DNA of 64,000 nt from CAWCDJ01 sp963796485. Its GTDB lineage: Bacteria > Acidobacteriota > Terriglobia > Bryobacterales > Bryobacteraceae. Of the stretch, positions 10,501-19,621 are shown in pieces (position 1 is the stretch's first letter; each line of letters opens with the position of its first letter). Both the position numbers and the translations under genes were made by a program. The notes beneath the pieces were generated by a model. It was not told the origin of the DNA, did no database searches, and saw only the letters and a list, made by a program, of their open reading frames with translations. Location of the stretch: positions 14,011 through 78,010 of the forward strand of contig CAWCLV010000002.1 of the NCBI GenBank assembly GCA_963796485.1. Direction: 5' to 3'.

Positions 10501-13268
10501 GGGGCGCCGATCTCGAAAAGCTCGCCCTCGCGTACGCACGCACCGGCCTGGCGCGGATCCGGCGGAACGGTCTGAAGAAGGTTGCGCCGCATCACCAGCG
10601 GCTGCTCGAGCGGCTGGAGAGAATGGTCGGCCAGGCGCAGGAGAGCGATGACAGCCCCGAAGAACTGGCGCGGCTTCTTGTGTCACGATACCCGGGGCGG
10701 TCGGACGAATTCGAACTGCTGGCCGCGTGCGGACGGTGCCTGCCCGAGGTCGTCGCGGATGAACGGAATGCGCTCGACCTGCTGTTTCCGGGCAAGGGGC
10801 GCGCCGGAGCGGCGGAGGTGTATGCAAACTCGCCGGTGTCGTTCATCTACAACCAGGCGGTGCGTGAAGCCATCCGCGGCGCGCTCTGTGGTGGTGGCGA
10901 AGGCCGGCCGCGCGTGCTCGAAATCGGCGCCGGAACGGGCGGAGTCACCGACGTGGTTCTCGACGCGCTGCCCGCCGGCGCGGAGTACGTATGCACCGAT
11001 ATCTCGCGCGTGCTGGTCAGCGAAGCCGAAACCAGATTTGGCGGGCGGGGCAATCTTCGGTTCCGCGTACTCGACATCGAGGGCGATCCGCGCGCGCAGG
11101 GCTTCGAGGCATCCAGCTTCGACCTGATTCTGTGCGCGAACGTGCTGCACGCCACCGCCGATTTGCGGAAAAGCCTGGAGCACATTCGGCAGCTGCTCGC
11201 GCCGGGCGGGGTTCTGGTGCTGGTGGAAGTGGTGGCGCCGCGCCTGTGGGCGGATCTGACTTTCGGCCTGACGGAAGGGTGGTGGCGCTTCCAGGATCAC
11301 GACCTGCGGCCCAACTACGCCCTGCTGAGCGAATCGCAATGGACCGGGTTGTTGAACGGGTCCGGATTCGAAGGAGCCATCGGGGTGGGCGGCGACGATT
11401 CCGTGCAGGCTGCTTTTCAGCAAAGCGTTCTATTGGCCCGCCGGCCGAGCCGCGAGGCTTCTTCGGAGTGGCTGGTCTTCGGCGGCTCCGACGAGATCTC
11501 GAACGCGGTCTTGCGCGCGATACGGGACGCGGGCGAGGGATGTACGCTTGTGGCCGCGGCCGCGATCGACAGGCGAGACAAAGGCGAATACCGGCAGGTC
11601 TGGCGCAACTTTATCTCCTCGTCTTCACAAAGACGCGGTGTGATCTTCCTCTGGGGTCCGACGCCTGCGATCGAGCCGCGCGAAGACGCGGCAGCCGATC
11701 TGATGCTGCTGGTGCAGGCAGCCGCCGAGCAGCCCGATTCCGGCTCGAGGATCTGGGTAGTGACGCATCATGCACAGGACGCTGGCGGGACGGCCGCCAA
11801 TCTCGCGGCCGCTCCGATTTGGGGTCTGGGACGCGTGATCGCGTTGGAGCATCCGGCCGTCTGGGGCGGCCTGATCGACATTGCGGAGACCACGCCCGCA
11901 CAGGCCGCGGCGGCGATCCTGGGCGAGGTGCGCTCGAATGCGGGGGAGGAGCAGGTCGCCATCCGAGGCCGGCAGCGCTATTTGGCTCGTCTGCAACGGA
12001 CCGGCGTCGTCCAGCCGGAGCGGATGCGGCTCGATCCGGAAGGTACGTATGTGATCACGGGCGGCCTGGGGGCTGTCGGTCCCCGGGTAGCGCGCTGGCT
12101 GATCGACCGGGGCGGACGCAAGCTGGTGTTGATCAGCCGTTCGGGTATGGGAAGCGGTAGCGTGAGGGAGCGGCGGACCCAGTTGATTGAGGACATGCGG
12201 GCGAGAGGCGCGGAAGTGGAAGTGATCGCCGCCGACGCCGCGGACGCCACCGCTATGCGGCGGGCTTTCGACGACATCAGGGTCCGAGGCGGCCGGATCA
12301 AGGGCATCTGCCACGCCGCGGTGGATCTGCACCTGCAGCCGCTTCTCGACGCAACGCCTGCTACACTGAGCCGCCAGATGGCTGCAAAGGCGCAGGGCGC
12401 CTGGAACCTGCATCGTTTGTCGAGTGACCACGAGCTGGATTTCTTCCTGCTGTTCTCGTCCGCGGCGGCCGTCATCGGCGCGCGTAAAATGAGCGAGTAC
12501 GCGGCGGCGAACGAGTACCTCGGCGCCCTCGCGGGGTATCGCCGGTCGCTTGGTTTGCCGGCCCTGACCGTCGATTGGGGCGCGTGGGAAGAGATTCAAT
12601 CGGTTTCGGATGCCGATCGCGATTCCGTTTTTCGAGCCGGCTATCGAAGCATGCCGGAGGCCGATGCACTGCGATTGATGGAAGCAAGTCTCGCGGCCGG
12701 TGGTGCGCGCTGTCTGATCGCCGACATCGATTGGCAGACGCTCAAAGGAGCGATGGAGGCCCGCCGGGAACAGCCGTTCCTGTCCGAAATCCAGGTCCAT
12801 GTGTCCGCGGAGCCGGATCCCGCGGGCCACGGTGCAGCAACACCGTCTCTGCGGGAACTGGTGGCGACGGCGAAGGACGCCTCCGAGAAGAAAGAACGAA
12901 TCGAGGAGCATATCTATCGCGAGTTGCGCCGGTGCCTGGGACTCGAGCCCTCGGCTTCGATCGATCCCGAACAGGGCCTTTTCGAGATGGGCCTGGACTC
13001 TTTGATGTCGGTGCAGTTTCGGCGGGAGATCGAGTCGGCCACCGCGCTCGACCTTCCGAACACCCTGATCTTCAGCTACCCGAATGCCGCAGCTCTCACC
13101 AGGCACCTGTACGAACTGCTGGTTTCTGCCGGAACGGCGGATGAGCCCGTTGCCTTCGCTGAAGCAGTGGAAGGCGGGGACGAGGATCTGGACGGGCTGT
13201 CCGAGGCCGAACTCAATCGCCTGCTCGCGGCGGAGGTGCAGTCGTTGCCGGAGGATCTGAAGTCATGA
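7596..13268 (+). CDS. Type I PKS, module 2: KS-AT-cMT-KR-ACP
   Basis: 1890 residues, starting with GTG that overlaps the previous stop (GTGA). A charged coiled coil in residues 1-35 is a typical N-terminal docking element. KS: Cys200 in NTACSSS, with ETHGTGT and NLGHLEACAG. AT: Ser646 in GHSAGE and motif SAFH, pointing to malonyl-CoA. There is no DH or ER; the space holds a C-methyltransferase with the SAM-binding motif LEIGAGTGG near residue 1108. KR: GGLGAVG near 1489 and Tyr1635 in SEYAAAN, but no LDD motif (AVDLHL there). ACP: Ser1802 in GLDSLMS. The tail LSEAELNRLLAAE is a C-terminal docking helix. Predicted outcome is an alpha-methyl, beta-hydroxy unit. Domain calls are firm; stereochemistry cannot be read. 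Confidence 0.94.
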   Translation: MTPPNTTRDAQLERAIAVIRELRRELEAVEKAKNEPIAIIGLGLRLPGDCDDAESLWRFMANGGDAVTGVPPDRERLWHGADPIARHGGFIHRIDQFDAEFFGISRREAERMDPQQRLMLEVVWQALEDAGQDVARLRGSATGAFIGIHSASSDYYQFQVAAPERIDTYTATGGAHDVVAGRLSYTFDWHGPSLVVNTACSSSLVAVHLACQALRSGDCTLAVAGGVNLLLTPGFSMSVVQLGMLSPDGRCKAFDERANGFVRAEGCGAVILKHLRDAIADEDRILAVIRGTAVNQDGRSNGLTAPNGLAQEQVIREALRRAGVQPESIDFVETHGTGTPLGDPIESEALTSVLGGTRVGDTPCWLGSVKANLGHLEACAGVAGLIKAVLCLEKQAVPPLAHFRTLNPHIRLDGTPFVIPRAITPWTRGERPRLAGVSSFGWSGVNAHAVLEEAPASVLRTKREGGSLLLAFSAQRPEVLRETAQRFLDIVRESPASIGDICYSAAHRRSHHAHRIAVVRKSAVEFAAALKEFVESGEAPGLIRGRAISHAASPALVFTGQGAQYWGMGRELFRTSETFRKVIEDCAARVSRMAGFDLITELQAEEGRSRLGQTRFAQPALFALQAGLVEMWKDWGLAYSAAVGHSAGEIAAAYAAGILDLDEAVRIACERGRIMQSGEGRGAMISVAASVETLVRTLPGLDRRVAFAALNAPNSTVLSGGRDAIESVSAVLAEGGFVCRRLPVASAFHSPHMDACRDEMERSLGAVRTSEASVTFLSTVTGNAVRAADIDAAYWARGIRQPVRFAAAIQALLERNVQVFLEVGPHPVLCAPVAECAEQAGQRVSAIATLRRGKDDSESLMLAAGNLYAAGCPLNWGRILPGRPVSLPGYPFQRKRYWLPDLPAITQEISRPAMAASKPRNWRYEIQWKEQAAAAPVEHARPDMEAAAAAGEAAMETHRRTLGGVENERGADLEKLALAYARTGLARIRRNGLKKVAPHHQRLLERLERMVGQAQESDDSPEELARLLVSRYPGRSDEFELLAACGRCLPEVVADERNALDLLFPGKGRAGAAEVYANSPVSFIYNQAVREAIRGALCGGGEGRPRVLEIGAGTGGVTDVVLDALPAGAEYVCTDISRVLVSEAETRFGGRGNLRFRVLDIEGDPRAQGFEASSFDLILCANVLHATADLRKSLEHIRQLLAPGGVLVLVEVVAPRLWADLTFGLTEGWWRFQDHDLRPNYALLSESQWTGLLNGSGFEGAIGVGGDDSVQAAFQQSVLLARRPSREASSEWLVFGGSDEISNAVLRAIRDAGEGCTLVAAAAIDRRDKGEYRQVWRNFISSSSQRRGVIFLWGPTPAIEPREDAAADLMLLVQAAAEQPDSGSRIWVVTHHAQDAGGTAANLAAAPIWGLGRVIALEHPAVWGGLIDIAETTPAQAAAAILGEVRSNAGEEQVAIRGRQRYLARLQRTGVVQPERMRLDPEGTYVITGGLGAVGPRVARWLIDRGGRKLVLISRSGMGSGSVRERRTQLIEDMRARGAEVEVIAADAADATAMRRAFDDIRVRGGRIKGICHAAVDLHLQPLLDATPATLSRQMAAKAQGAWNLHRLSSDHELDFFLLFSSAAAVIGARKMSEYAAANEYLGALAGYRRSLGLPALTVDWGAWEEIQSVSDADRDSVFRAGYRSMPEADALRLMEASLAAGGARCLIADIDWQTLKGAMEARREQPFLSEIQVHVSAEPDPAGHGAATPSLRELVATAKDASEKKERIEEHIYRELRRCLGLEPSASIDPEQGLFEMGLDSLMSVQFRREIESATALDLPNTLIFSYPNAAALTRHLYELLVSAGTADEPVAFAEAVEGGDEDLDGLSEAELNRLLAAEVQSLPEDLKS

Positions 13269-16200
13269 GCGAGGGGCACGAAAGTGACTCGGCGGTGACG
13301 ACACGGGACGCGCTGCTTGCGCTGCGACGCATGAAGCGGCGGCTGGAAACGGTGGAAATGGCGCGGCGGGAACCGATCGCCATTGTCGGCATGGCCTGCC
13401 GTGCGCCGGGCGCTAACGGAGTCCTGGAGTATTGGGACCTGCTCGCAGGCGGGCGATGCCCAGTGCGCGAGGTTCCCGCCGAGCGTTGGTCGGCGGAGGA
13501 GTTTTATCATCCGAAGCAGCAAGAGCCCGGGAAGACCATTTCGAAGTGGGGCGGATACATCGACGGCCCCGGTGAGTTCGATGCAAGCTTCTTCGGCATT
13601 TCCGGCCGTGAGGCCGTTCGCATGGATCCTCAGCAGCGGTGGGTCCTCGAGACGGCCTGGGAGGCGCTCGAGGACGCGGGAATCCCGGGAAGAAGTTTGC
13701 GTGAATCGAAGACCGGCGTGTTTATCGGCGTGACCACTGCCGAATATGCGCAATTGCAGAGCCGGGTGCTCGCGATCGGTGAGATCGATGCGTACGTGGT
13801 TCAGGGAAGCGCTCTCAACGCGATCGCGGGGAGGCTCTCCTATTTTCTGGGGCTTCACGGGCCGAGCATGGTGATTGACACGGCCTGCTCGTCATCGCTG
13901 GTCGCCGTGGACCGCGCCTGCCGCAGCCTGCGGGACGGCGAGGTGCCGCTGGCGATGGCCGGCGGAGTCAGTGTGATTCTGTCGCCGGAAACATCGGTTT
14001 CGGTCTCACAGTGGGGCATGCTGGCGCCCGATGGTCTCTGCAAGACGTTCGACGCGCGGGCCGATGGCTTCGTGCGCGGTGAAGGGTGCGGTGTAGTGGT
14101 GCTGAAGCGGCTCTCCGATGCGCTGGCCGCGGGTGATCGCATCCACGCGGTGATTCGCGGCAGCGCCGTCAATCAGGATGGCGCCAGCAGCGGCTTGACC
14201 GCGCCGAACGGCAAGGCCCAGGAAGCGGTGATCCGCGAAGCTCTGGCCAACGCCGGGGTGCAGCCCCACGAGGTCGGCTACATCGAAGCGCACGGCACCG
14301 GGACTTCGCTGGGCGATCCGATCGAAGTCGAAGCCCTGGGCGCGGCGCTGTGCCAGGGACGCTCCCGGCAGGACGCTCTGCTGATCGGGTCGGTGAAGAC
14401 CAACATCGGGCACCTGGAGGCCGCGGCCGGCGTGGCGGGACTGATCAAGGCCGTTCTGGCGCTGGAGCATGGTCAGATTCCGGCGCACCTGCACTTCGAG
14501 CAGCCGAGCCCGCACATCCGCTGGGAACAGCTGGCGGTGCGTGTGCCGGTGCAGTTGGAGCAGTGGCACAGGCCGGCGAAGGGCCGGCGGATCGCGGGGG
14601 TGAGCTCGTTCGGGTTCAGCGGGACCAATGCGCACATTGTGCTGGAGGAAGCGCCGGAACAGGCGGTGCGGGAAGGGGGGCCGGACCGGGGGTGGCACCT
14701 GCTGCCGGTATCGGCGCGGAGCGAAGGAGCGCTGAAGGAGCAGTGCGGCCGCTACGCGGAGTGGCTGGAGCAGCATCCGGAAGCGGCGGTGGGGGACGTA
14801 TGCCACACGGCGGGAGCAGGCAGGACGCACTTTCCGCATCGGGTGGCGGTGGTGGGGCGGAGCAACGCCGAACTGGCGGAGCGGCTGCGGGGATGGGGGA
14901 GGGAAGGGCGCGCGGTGGGGGTGCGAACGGGGCGAGCGGCGACCGGGGAACGGCCGAAGCTGGCGGTGCTGTTCAGCGGGCAAGGGTCGCAGTACGTGGG
15001 GATGGGGAAGGAGCTGTACGAGTCGGCGCCGGTGTTTGGTGCGGCGATCGACCGGTGCGACCAGATCCTGGGCGGCGGGTTGAAAGAGCTGTTGTGGGAG
15101 AGCGGGGAAGATCGATTGGAGCAGACGGAGCACACGCAGCCGGCGCTGTTCGCGATCGAGTACGGGCTGTGGGAAATGTGGCGCAGCTGGGGATTGGAGG
15201 CGTGGGCGGTAGGCGGGCACAGCGTCGGGGAGTATGTGGCGGCGACGGTGGCAGGGATATTCGAGCTGGAAGCGGGACTGCGACTGGTGGCGGAACGGGG
15301 CCGGCTGATGCAGGGGAGCGCGGCGGGGCGGATGGCGGCGGTGCTGGGGGAGCGCGGGGTGGTGGAGTCGGTGGCGGGGCGGCACGGGGTATCGATCGCG
15401 GCGGTGAACGGGCCGGGGAATGTAGTGATGAGCGGCGGGGCGGAGGCGATGGAAGCGGCGGTGGCGGAGTTGGGGCGGGGAGGAGTGGAGAGCCGGTGGC
15501 TGCGGGTGTCGCATGGGTTCCATTCGGCGCTGATGGAGCCGGTGCTGGATGGGTTGGAGCGGCGGGTGGCGGAAGCGGGGCCGAAGGCGCCGAAGCTGCG
15601 GATGGTGTCGAACCTGAGCGGGAGGATGGGCGGGGCGGAGATGGGGGAGGCGGGATACTGGCGGCGGCACACGCGGGAGGGGGTGGAGTACGGGGCCGGG
15701 GTGGAGGAGTTGAGGCGGCAGGGGTGCGGGGTATTTCTGGAAGTGGGGCCGGGGTCGGTGTTGACGGGATTAGGGCAAGGGATGGGATTGGGGGGGGAAT
15801 GGGTGAGCACTTTGGGGCGCGGGCGCGGGGAATGGGAGCGGGTGGTGGAAGCGGCGGGGGTGTTGTATACGCAGGGAGTGGAGTGGAAGTGGGGGGAGTA
15901 CGACCGGGGGTACGGGAGGCGGCGGGTGGCGCTGCCGTCGTATGCGTTCCAGCGGGAGCGGTATTGGGTAGCACCGCGGGGAGCGGGGAAGGCGCAGAGT
16001 GGGAGCCCGTGGTTGAGTGGGGCGCGGATCAACTCGGTGCTGCCGCAGGCGCAGTTCTCGCGATGGCTGAGTCCGACGCAGCCGGGGTATGTGGGGGATC
16101 ACCGGGTGCAGGAGCGGGTGGTGCTGCCGGGGACGATGTATGTGGAGATGGGGCTGTCGGCGGCGCGGCAGGTGTACGGGGAGCGGGCGAGTGGGGTGGG

Positions 16201-19200
16201 GGCGGTGAGTTTCCGGGAGGCGCTGCTGTTCGACGAGGATGGGCGGGAAGTGGAAGTGCAGACGGTGCTGGAGCCGGAAGCGGAAGGTAGGGCGAAGTTC
16301 CGAGTGCACAGCCAGGCGGGCGGTGGGCCGTGGCGGACGCATGCGGAAGGGGAGGTCCGGCTGAGGTCGAGTGCCGGGGTTGAGTTGGAAGAGCTGGGAA
16401 AGGTGCAGGAGCGGTGCTGGGAGGAGCAGACGGCGGCGGGGTTCTACGGGGGGCTGCGGGAGCGTGGGCTGTCGTTCGGGCCGGGCTTCCAGACGTTGCA
16501 GCGGGTGTGGCGCGGGCAGGGGGAAGCTTTGGGAGAAGTGCGGCTGGGGACGGAGCGTGACGGACTGACGCCGGCGGGACTGCATCCGGTGCTGCTGGAC
16601 GGGTGTCTGCAAGTGTGCGGCGCGGCGATCGGGGATGGGGAGAAGGGGCTGTACCTGCCGGTGAGCATCGAATCGGTGCGGGTGTACGGGAGCGCGGCCG
16701 AGGGCTGTTTCAGCCACGCGCGAGTGCGCCCGGCCCCTGCCGGCGGCGACACCATGACGGCGGACGTCTCGATCTATGCAAGCGATGGCGAACCGGTCGC
16801 CAGGATTGAAGGCGCGGCATTCCGCCGGATCGAGTCCCGATCGCTCGGTGAGGACCTCGTCTACGAGATGCAGTGGATCGCCGCACCAACGCCCGAAGCG
16901 TTGGAGGCGGCATCCGGCGAGTGGATTGTCGTACCTGATCACCATGGGTTAGCGCAGCCGGTCGCCGCAGCCCTCGAGCAAAAGGGCCATACCTGCCATG
17001 TGGCCGAGTCGGTCGAAGCATGCCGGGCACTGCTCGATTCCGGCGCCCGCATCGAGGGAGTCGTCTACCTGTCTGCCATCGATACGCCGGGGCCTACGGA
17101 CGCAGACGATCTCCTCAGCGCGCAGCGGATGGTCCTCAACCCCACGTTGCAGCTATGCGGAAGCTTGCGAAACAGCTTGCGACCACCTGCACTCTATCTG
17201 GTCACCCGAGGAGCCCAGGCAGTGGCCCCGGGCGAGCGCGCGAATCCCCTGCAGGCGCTGCTGTGGGGTTTTGGAGCAGCGATCGCGACGGAATGCCCGG
17301 AACTCCGATGCGTGCGGATCGACCTCGACCCGGCGGCTCCGGAGGAGTCCGCGCTGTTGTCCGCGCATTTGTGCGGACAGGGTGGCGGTGAAAACCAAAT
17401 CGCGTTCCGCAACGGCGGTGCGCACCTGCCCCGACTCGTCCGCCGCGCGCCGGCGGCGCCGTCCGATTCGAACCGGCGGACCTCGATCCTGCCGCCGCCA
17501 TCCGGCGATCTGAGCCAGTTGGTGTACCGGAGCTCGGAACGATCCGCGCCGGCGCGCAACCAGGTCGAGATCGAGGTGCGCGCGAACGGGATCAACTTCC
17601 GCGACGTGCTCGGCGCGCTCGGAATGGATCCGGGCGCGACAGGTGAACTGGGCGGCGAGTGCGCCGGTGTGGTTGCGCGTGCCGGCGCGGGTGTATCGTC
17701 TCTTCGGCCTGGGGATGAGGTGCTGGCGTACGCTCCCGGTGGAATGAGCGACTGGGTGACGGTACCGGAAGCGTGGGTGGTGCGGAAGCCTCGCGAACTG
17801 AGCTTCGCGGAAGCAGCGGCGATGCCAATCGCCTATTTAACCGCGATCTACGGGTTGCTTCATCGCGCCCGTCTGAAGAGCGGAGAAACAGTCCTCATTC
17901 ATGCAGCGACGGGCGGCGTCGGACTGGCGGCGCTGCAGATTGCGAAGGACGCCGGCGCAGTGGTGTTCGCTACCGCGGGAAGTCCGGAGAAGCGGAGCTT
18001 CGTCCGCAAGCTTGGCGCCGAGCACGTGTTCGATTCGCGGAGCACCGGATTTCAGGATGAGATCGCCCGGCTGACGGGAGGCTCCGGCGTGGATGTGGTG
18101 CTCAATTCCCTTGCAGGCGACTTCTTGCGCGCGAGCGTGGCGGGATTGTCGGAGCGCGGGCGATTTATCGAAATCGGCAAGCGGGGAATTCTCACGCACG
18201 AGGAATTCGCCGCGCTGCGGCAAAACTGCGAGTATCATCCGTTCGACCTGGGTACGGAGATTGCGAAGGACGACCGCCTTCTCCCGATGCTCTGGGGCGA
18301 CTGGAGCCGTTTCGCCGGCAGCGGCATGAGGCCTCCGCGAACTACGGCATTTTCTTTCTCCGATGCACCTGCGGCCTTCAGGCTGATGGCCGGGGCAAAA
18401 CATATTGGCAAACTGGTCTTATCACATCACGGACAGGCGGGCATTCGGCCGGATGGAGCTTATTGGATCAACGGGGGCTACGGGGGTGCCGGCCTCGGCC
18501 TTTCGAAGTGGCTGGTCGATCAGGGAGCGCGGTGCGTGGTGATCAGCGGCCGACGTCCGCCGGCCGAGCCTATCGCGGAACTGGAAGAGTTGCGCGCCCG
18601 GGGCGCGGAGATCGTGGTGGCAGCCGCGGATGTCGCGTGCGCCGCGGACGTGCGCGAACTCGTGTTACGCTTTGGCACGAGCCTGCCTCCCCTGCGCGGC
18701 GTATTCCATCTGGCCGGAACGCTGCGCGACCAAGGCCTTTCGTCGCAGTCGTGGAGTTCGTTTGAGGAGGTGCTCGCGCCCAAGGTCTCGGGCACGTGGA
18801 ACCTGCACGAAGCCACCCGCGGCCTGTCGCTCGAACACTTCGTGCTGTTCTCGGCCGCCGCATCGATTCTCGGTTCGGTCGGGCAAGCGAACTACAGCGC
18901 GGCGAACGGATTTCTGGATGCCTTCGCCTCGTACCGGCGATCGATGGGCTTGCCTTGTCTGGCCATCAATTGGGGAGCGTGGGCGGGCGGTGGAATGGCG
19001 GCGCGGACCAGCGATGCGTACCTCGCGCAGAGCGGTCTCCGCAGAATGGAGCCTGCCGCGGCATTGCGGGCGATGGGCAGTCTGCTGCGCGACAGCATTC
19101 CCTGGGCTGCCGTGATGGCGATCGATCCGGCGCAGATGCGCGAGCGGGCTCGCACTATGCCCGTGGTCGAGCGGATCTCGGGTTCCGTGCGGGTGCAGGG

Positions 19201-19621
19201 CGCTGTGCGTGAAGCCGGTGTGTCGCTCGCCGAGGCGCCTCCGCAAAAGCGGAAGGAGATCTGCGAACGGCATATTCGGGAAACGGTCCGGGAGGTACTC
19301 GGGATGGGTCAACACGTTCCGCTCGACGAGAAGCAGCCGCTGCGCGATTTGGGTATTGACTCGCTGCTTGCGATCGAACTGCGGAATCGCCTGTCGAGCT
19401 TGTTCCGCCTGAATCTGCCCTCGACTCTGGCGTTCGATTGTCCGACCACCGCCGCCATCCGGGATTACATTCACGCCGCCGTGGCCGGGGTGGACTCCGG
19501 TGCCGCCGCAAAACCGCGGACCGTTCCGCACCAGGCGACCGCGGCCATTGCCGAGATGTCCGAGGAAGAGGCCGAGGCTGAATTGCTGAAAGAACTGAGA
19601 GCGCCGGGAGCAAGAAACTGA
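13265..19621 (+). CDS. Type I PKS, module 3: KS-AT-DH-ER-KR-ACP
   Basis: 2118 residues; its ATG overlaps the stop of module 2 (ATGA). Docking coiled coil at residues 10-40. KS: Cys208 in DTACSSS. AT: Ser653 in GHSVGE and motif HGFH, close to the HAFH malonyl type. DH: His946 in HRVQERVVLP, where the usual Gly of HxxxGxxxxP is Glu; the second DH motif DGCLQ is intact. ER: TGGVGLAALQIA near residue 1550. KR: GGYGGAG near 1737, LRD at the LDD position and Tyr1877 in ANYSAAN. ACP: Ser2033 in GIDSLLA. Bases 14128-16778 (half of KS, AT and DH) appear identical to module 5 and partly to module 7. From about 14540 to 16720 codons end overwhelmingly in G, unlike the flanking ER and KR parts. Predicted outcome is an unbranched saturated extension. 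Confidence 0.94.
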   Translation: MSEGHESDSAVTTRDALLALRRMKRRLETVEMARREPIAIVGMACRAPGANGVLEYWDLLAGGRCPVREVPAERWSAEEFYHPKQQEPGKTISKWGGYIDGPGEFDASFFGISGREAVRMDPQQRWVLETAWEALEDAGIPGRSLRESKTGVFIGVTTAEYAQLQSRVLAIGEIDAYVVQGSALNAIAGRLSYFLGLHGPSMVIDTACSSSLVAVDRACRSLRDGEVPLAMAGGVSVILSPETSVSVSQWGMLAPDGLCKTFDARADGFVRGEGCGVVVLKRLSDALAAGDRIHAVIRGSAVNQDGASSGLTAPNGKAQEAVIREALANAGVQPHEVGYIEAHGTGTSLGDPIEVEALGAALCQGRSRQDALLIGSVKTNIGHLEAAAGVAGLIKAVLALEHGQIPAHLHFEQPSPHIRWEQLAVRVPVQLEQWHRPAKGRRIAGVSSFGFSGTNAHIVLEEAPEQAVREGGPDRGWHLLPVSARSEGALKEQCGRYAEWLEQHPEAAVGDVCHTAGAGRTHFPHRVAVVGRSNAELAERLRGWGREGRAVGVRTGRAATGERPKLAVLFSGQGSQYVGMGKELYESAPVFGAAIDRCDQILGGGLKELLWESGEDRLEQTEHTQPALFAIEYGLWEMWRSWGLEAWAVGGHSVGEYVAATVAGIFELEAGLRLVAERGRLMQGSAAGRMAAVLGERGVVESVAGRHGVSIAAVNGPGNVVMSGGAEAMEAAVAELGRGGVESRWLRVSHGFHSALMEPVLDGLERRVAEAGPKAPKLRMVSNLSGRMGGAEMGEAGYWRRHTREGVEYGAGVEELRRQGCGVFLEVGPGSVLTGLGQGMGLGGEWVSTLGRGRGEWERVVEAAGVLYTQGVEWKWGEYDRGYGRRRVALPSYAFQRERYWVAPRGAGKAQSGSPWLSGARINSVLPQAQFSRWLSPTQPGYVGDHRVQERVVLPGTMYVEMGLSAARQVYGERASGVGAVSFREALLFDEDGREVEVQTVLEPEAEGRAKFRVHSQAGGGPWRTHAEGEVRLRSSAGVELEELGKVQERCWEEQTAAGFYGGLRERGLSFGPGFQTLQRVWRGQGEALGEVRLGTERDGLTPAGLHPVLLDGCLQVCGAAIGDGEKGLYLPVSIESVRVYGSAAEGCFSHARVRPAPAGGDTMTADVSIYASDGEPVARIEGAAFRRIESRSLGEDLVYEMQWIAAPTPEALEAASGEWIVVPDHHGLAQPVAAALEQKGHTCHVAESVEACRALLDSGARIEGVVYLSAIDTPGPTDADDLLSAQRMVLNPTLQLCGSLRNSLRPPALYLVTRGAQAVAPGERANPLQALLWGFGAAIATECPELRCVRIDLDPAAPEESALLSAHLCGQGGGENQIAFRNGGAHLPRLVRRAPAAPSDSNRRTSILPPPSGDLSQLVYRSSERSAPARNQVEIEVRANGINFRDVLGALGMDPGATGELGGECAGVVARAGAGVSSLRPGDEVLAYAPGGMSDWVTVPEAWVVRKPRELSFAEAAAMPIAYLTAIYGLLHRARLKSGETVLIHAATGGVGLAALQIAKDAGAVVFATAGSPEKRSFVRKLGAEHVFDSRSTGFQDEIARLTGGSGVDVVLNSLAGDFLRASVAGLSERGRFIEIGKRGILTHEEFAALRQNCEYHPFDLGTEIAKDDRLLPMLWGDWSRFAGSGMRPPRTTAFSFSDAPAAFRLMAGAKHIGKLVLSHHGQAGIRPDGAYWINGGYGGAGLGLSKWLVDQGARCVVISGRRPPAEPIAELEELRARGAEIVVAAADVACAADVRELVLRFGTSLPPLRGVFHLAGTLRDQGLSSQSWSSFEEVLAPKVSGTWNLHEATRGLSLEHFVLFSAAASILGSVGQANYSAANGFLDAFASYRRSMGLPCLAINWGAWAGGGMAARTSDAYLAQSGLRRMEPAAALRAMGSLLRDSIPWAAVMAIDPAQMRERARTMPVVERISGSVRVQGAVREAGVSLAEAPPQKRKEICERHIRETVREVLGMGQHVPLDEKQPLRDLGIDSLLAIELRNRLSSLFRLNLPSTLAFDCPTTAAIRDYIHAAVAGVDSGAAAKPRTVPHQATAAIAEMSEEEAEAELLKELRAPGARN
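14128..16778 (+). repeat. Near-perfect internal PKS repeat, copy 1
   Basis: 2651 bases with no mismatch that I could find against 24745-27395. Identity starts inside KS after the active-site Cys and stops at the end of DH. Just upstream the two copies differ at 14092, 14119 and 14127, and farther upstream they diverge fully. The part up to 15967 also matches 37836-39699. Translations in several frames on both strands are identical between copies, which supports identity at the nucleotide level and not only the protein level. Confidence 0.92.

Noticed and set aside
14006..15974. Long open frames (300 to 650 codons) on both strands inside the repeated PKS block, recurring at 24311-26907 and 37480-39767
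   Set aside because: They are by-products of G-ending codons in the real PKS frame. Their products are low-complexity strings of Pro, Arg, Gly and Ala with no domain.
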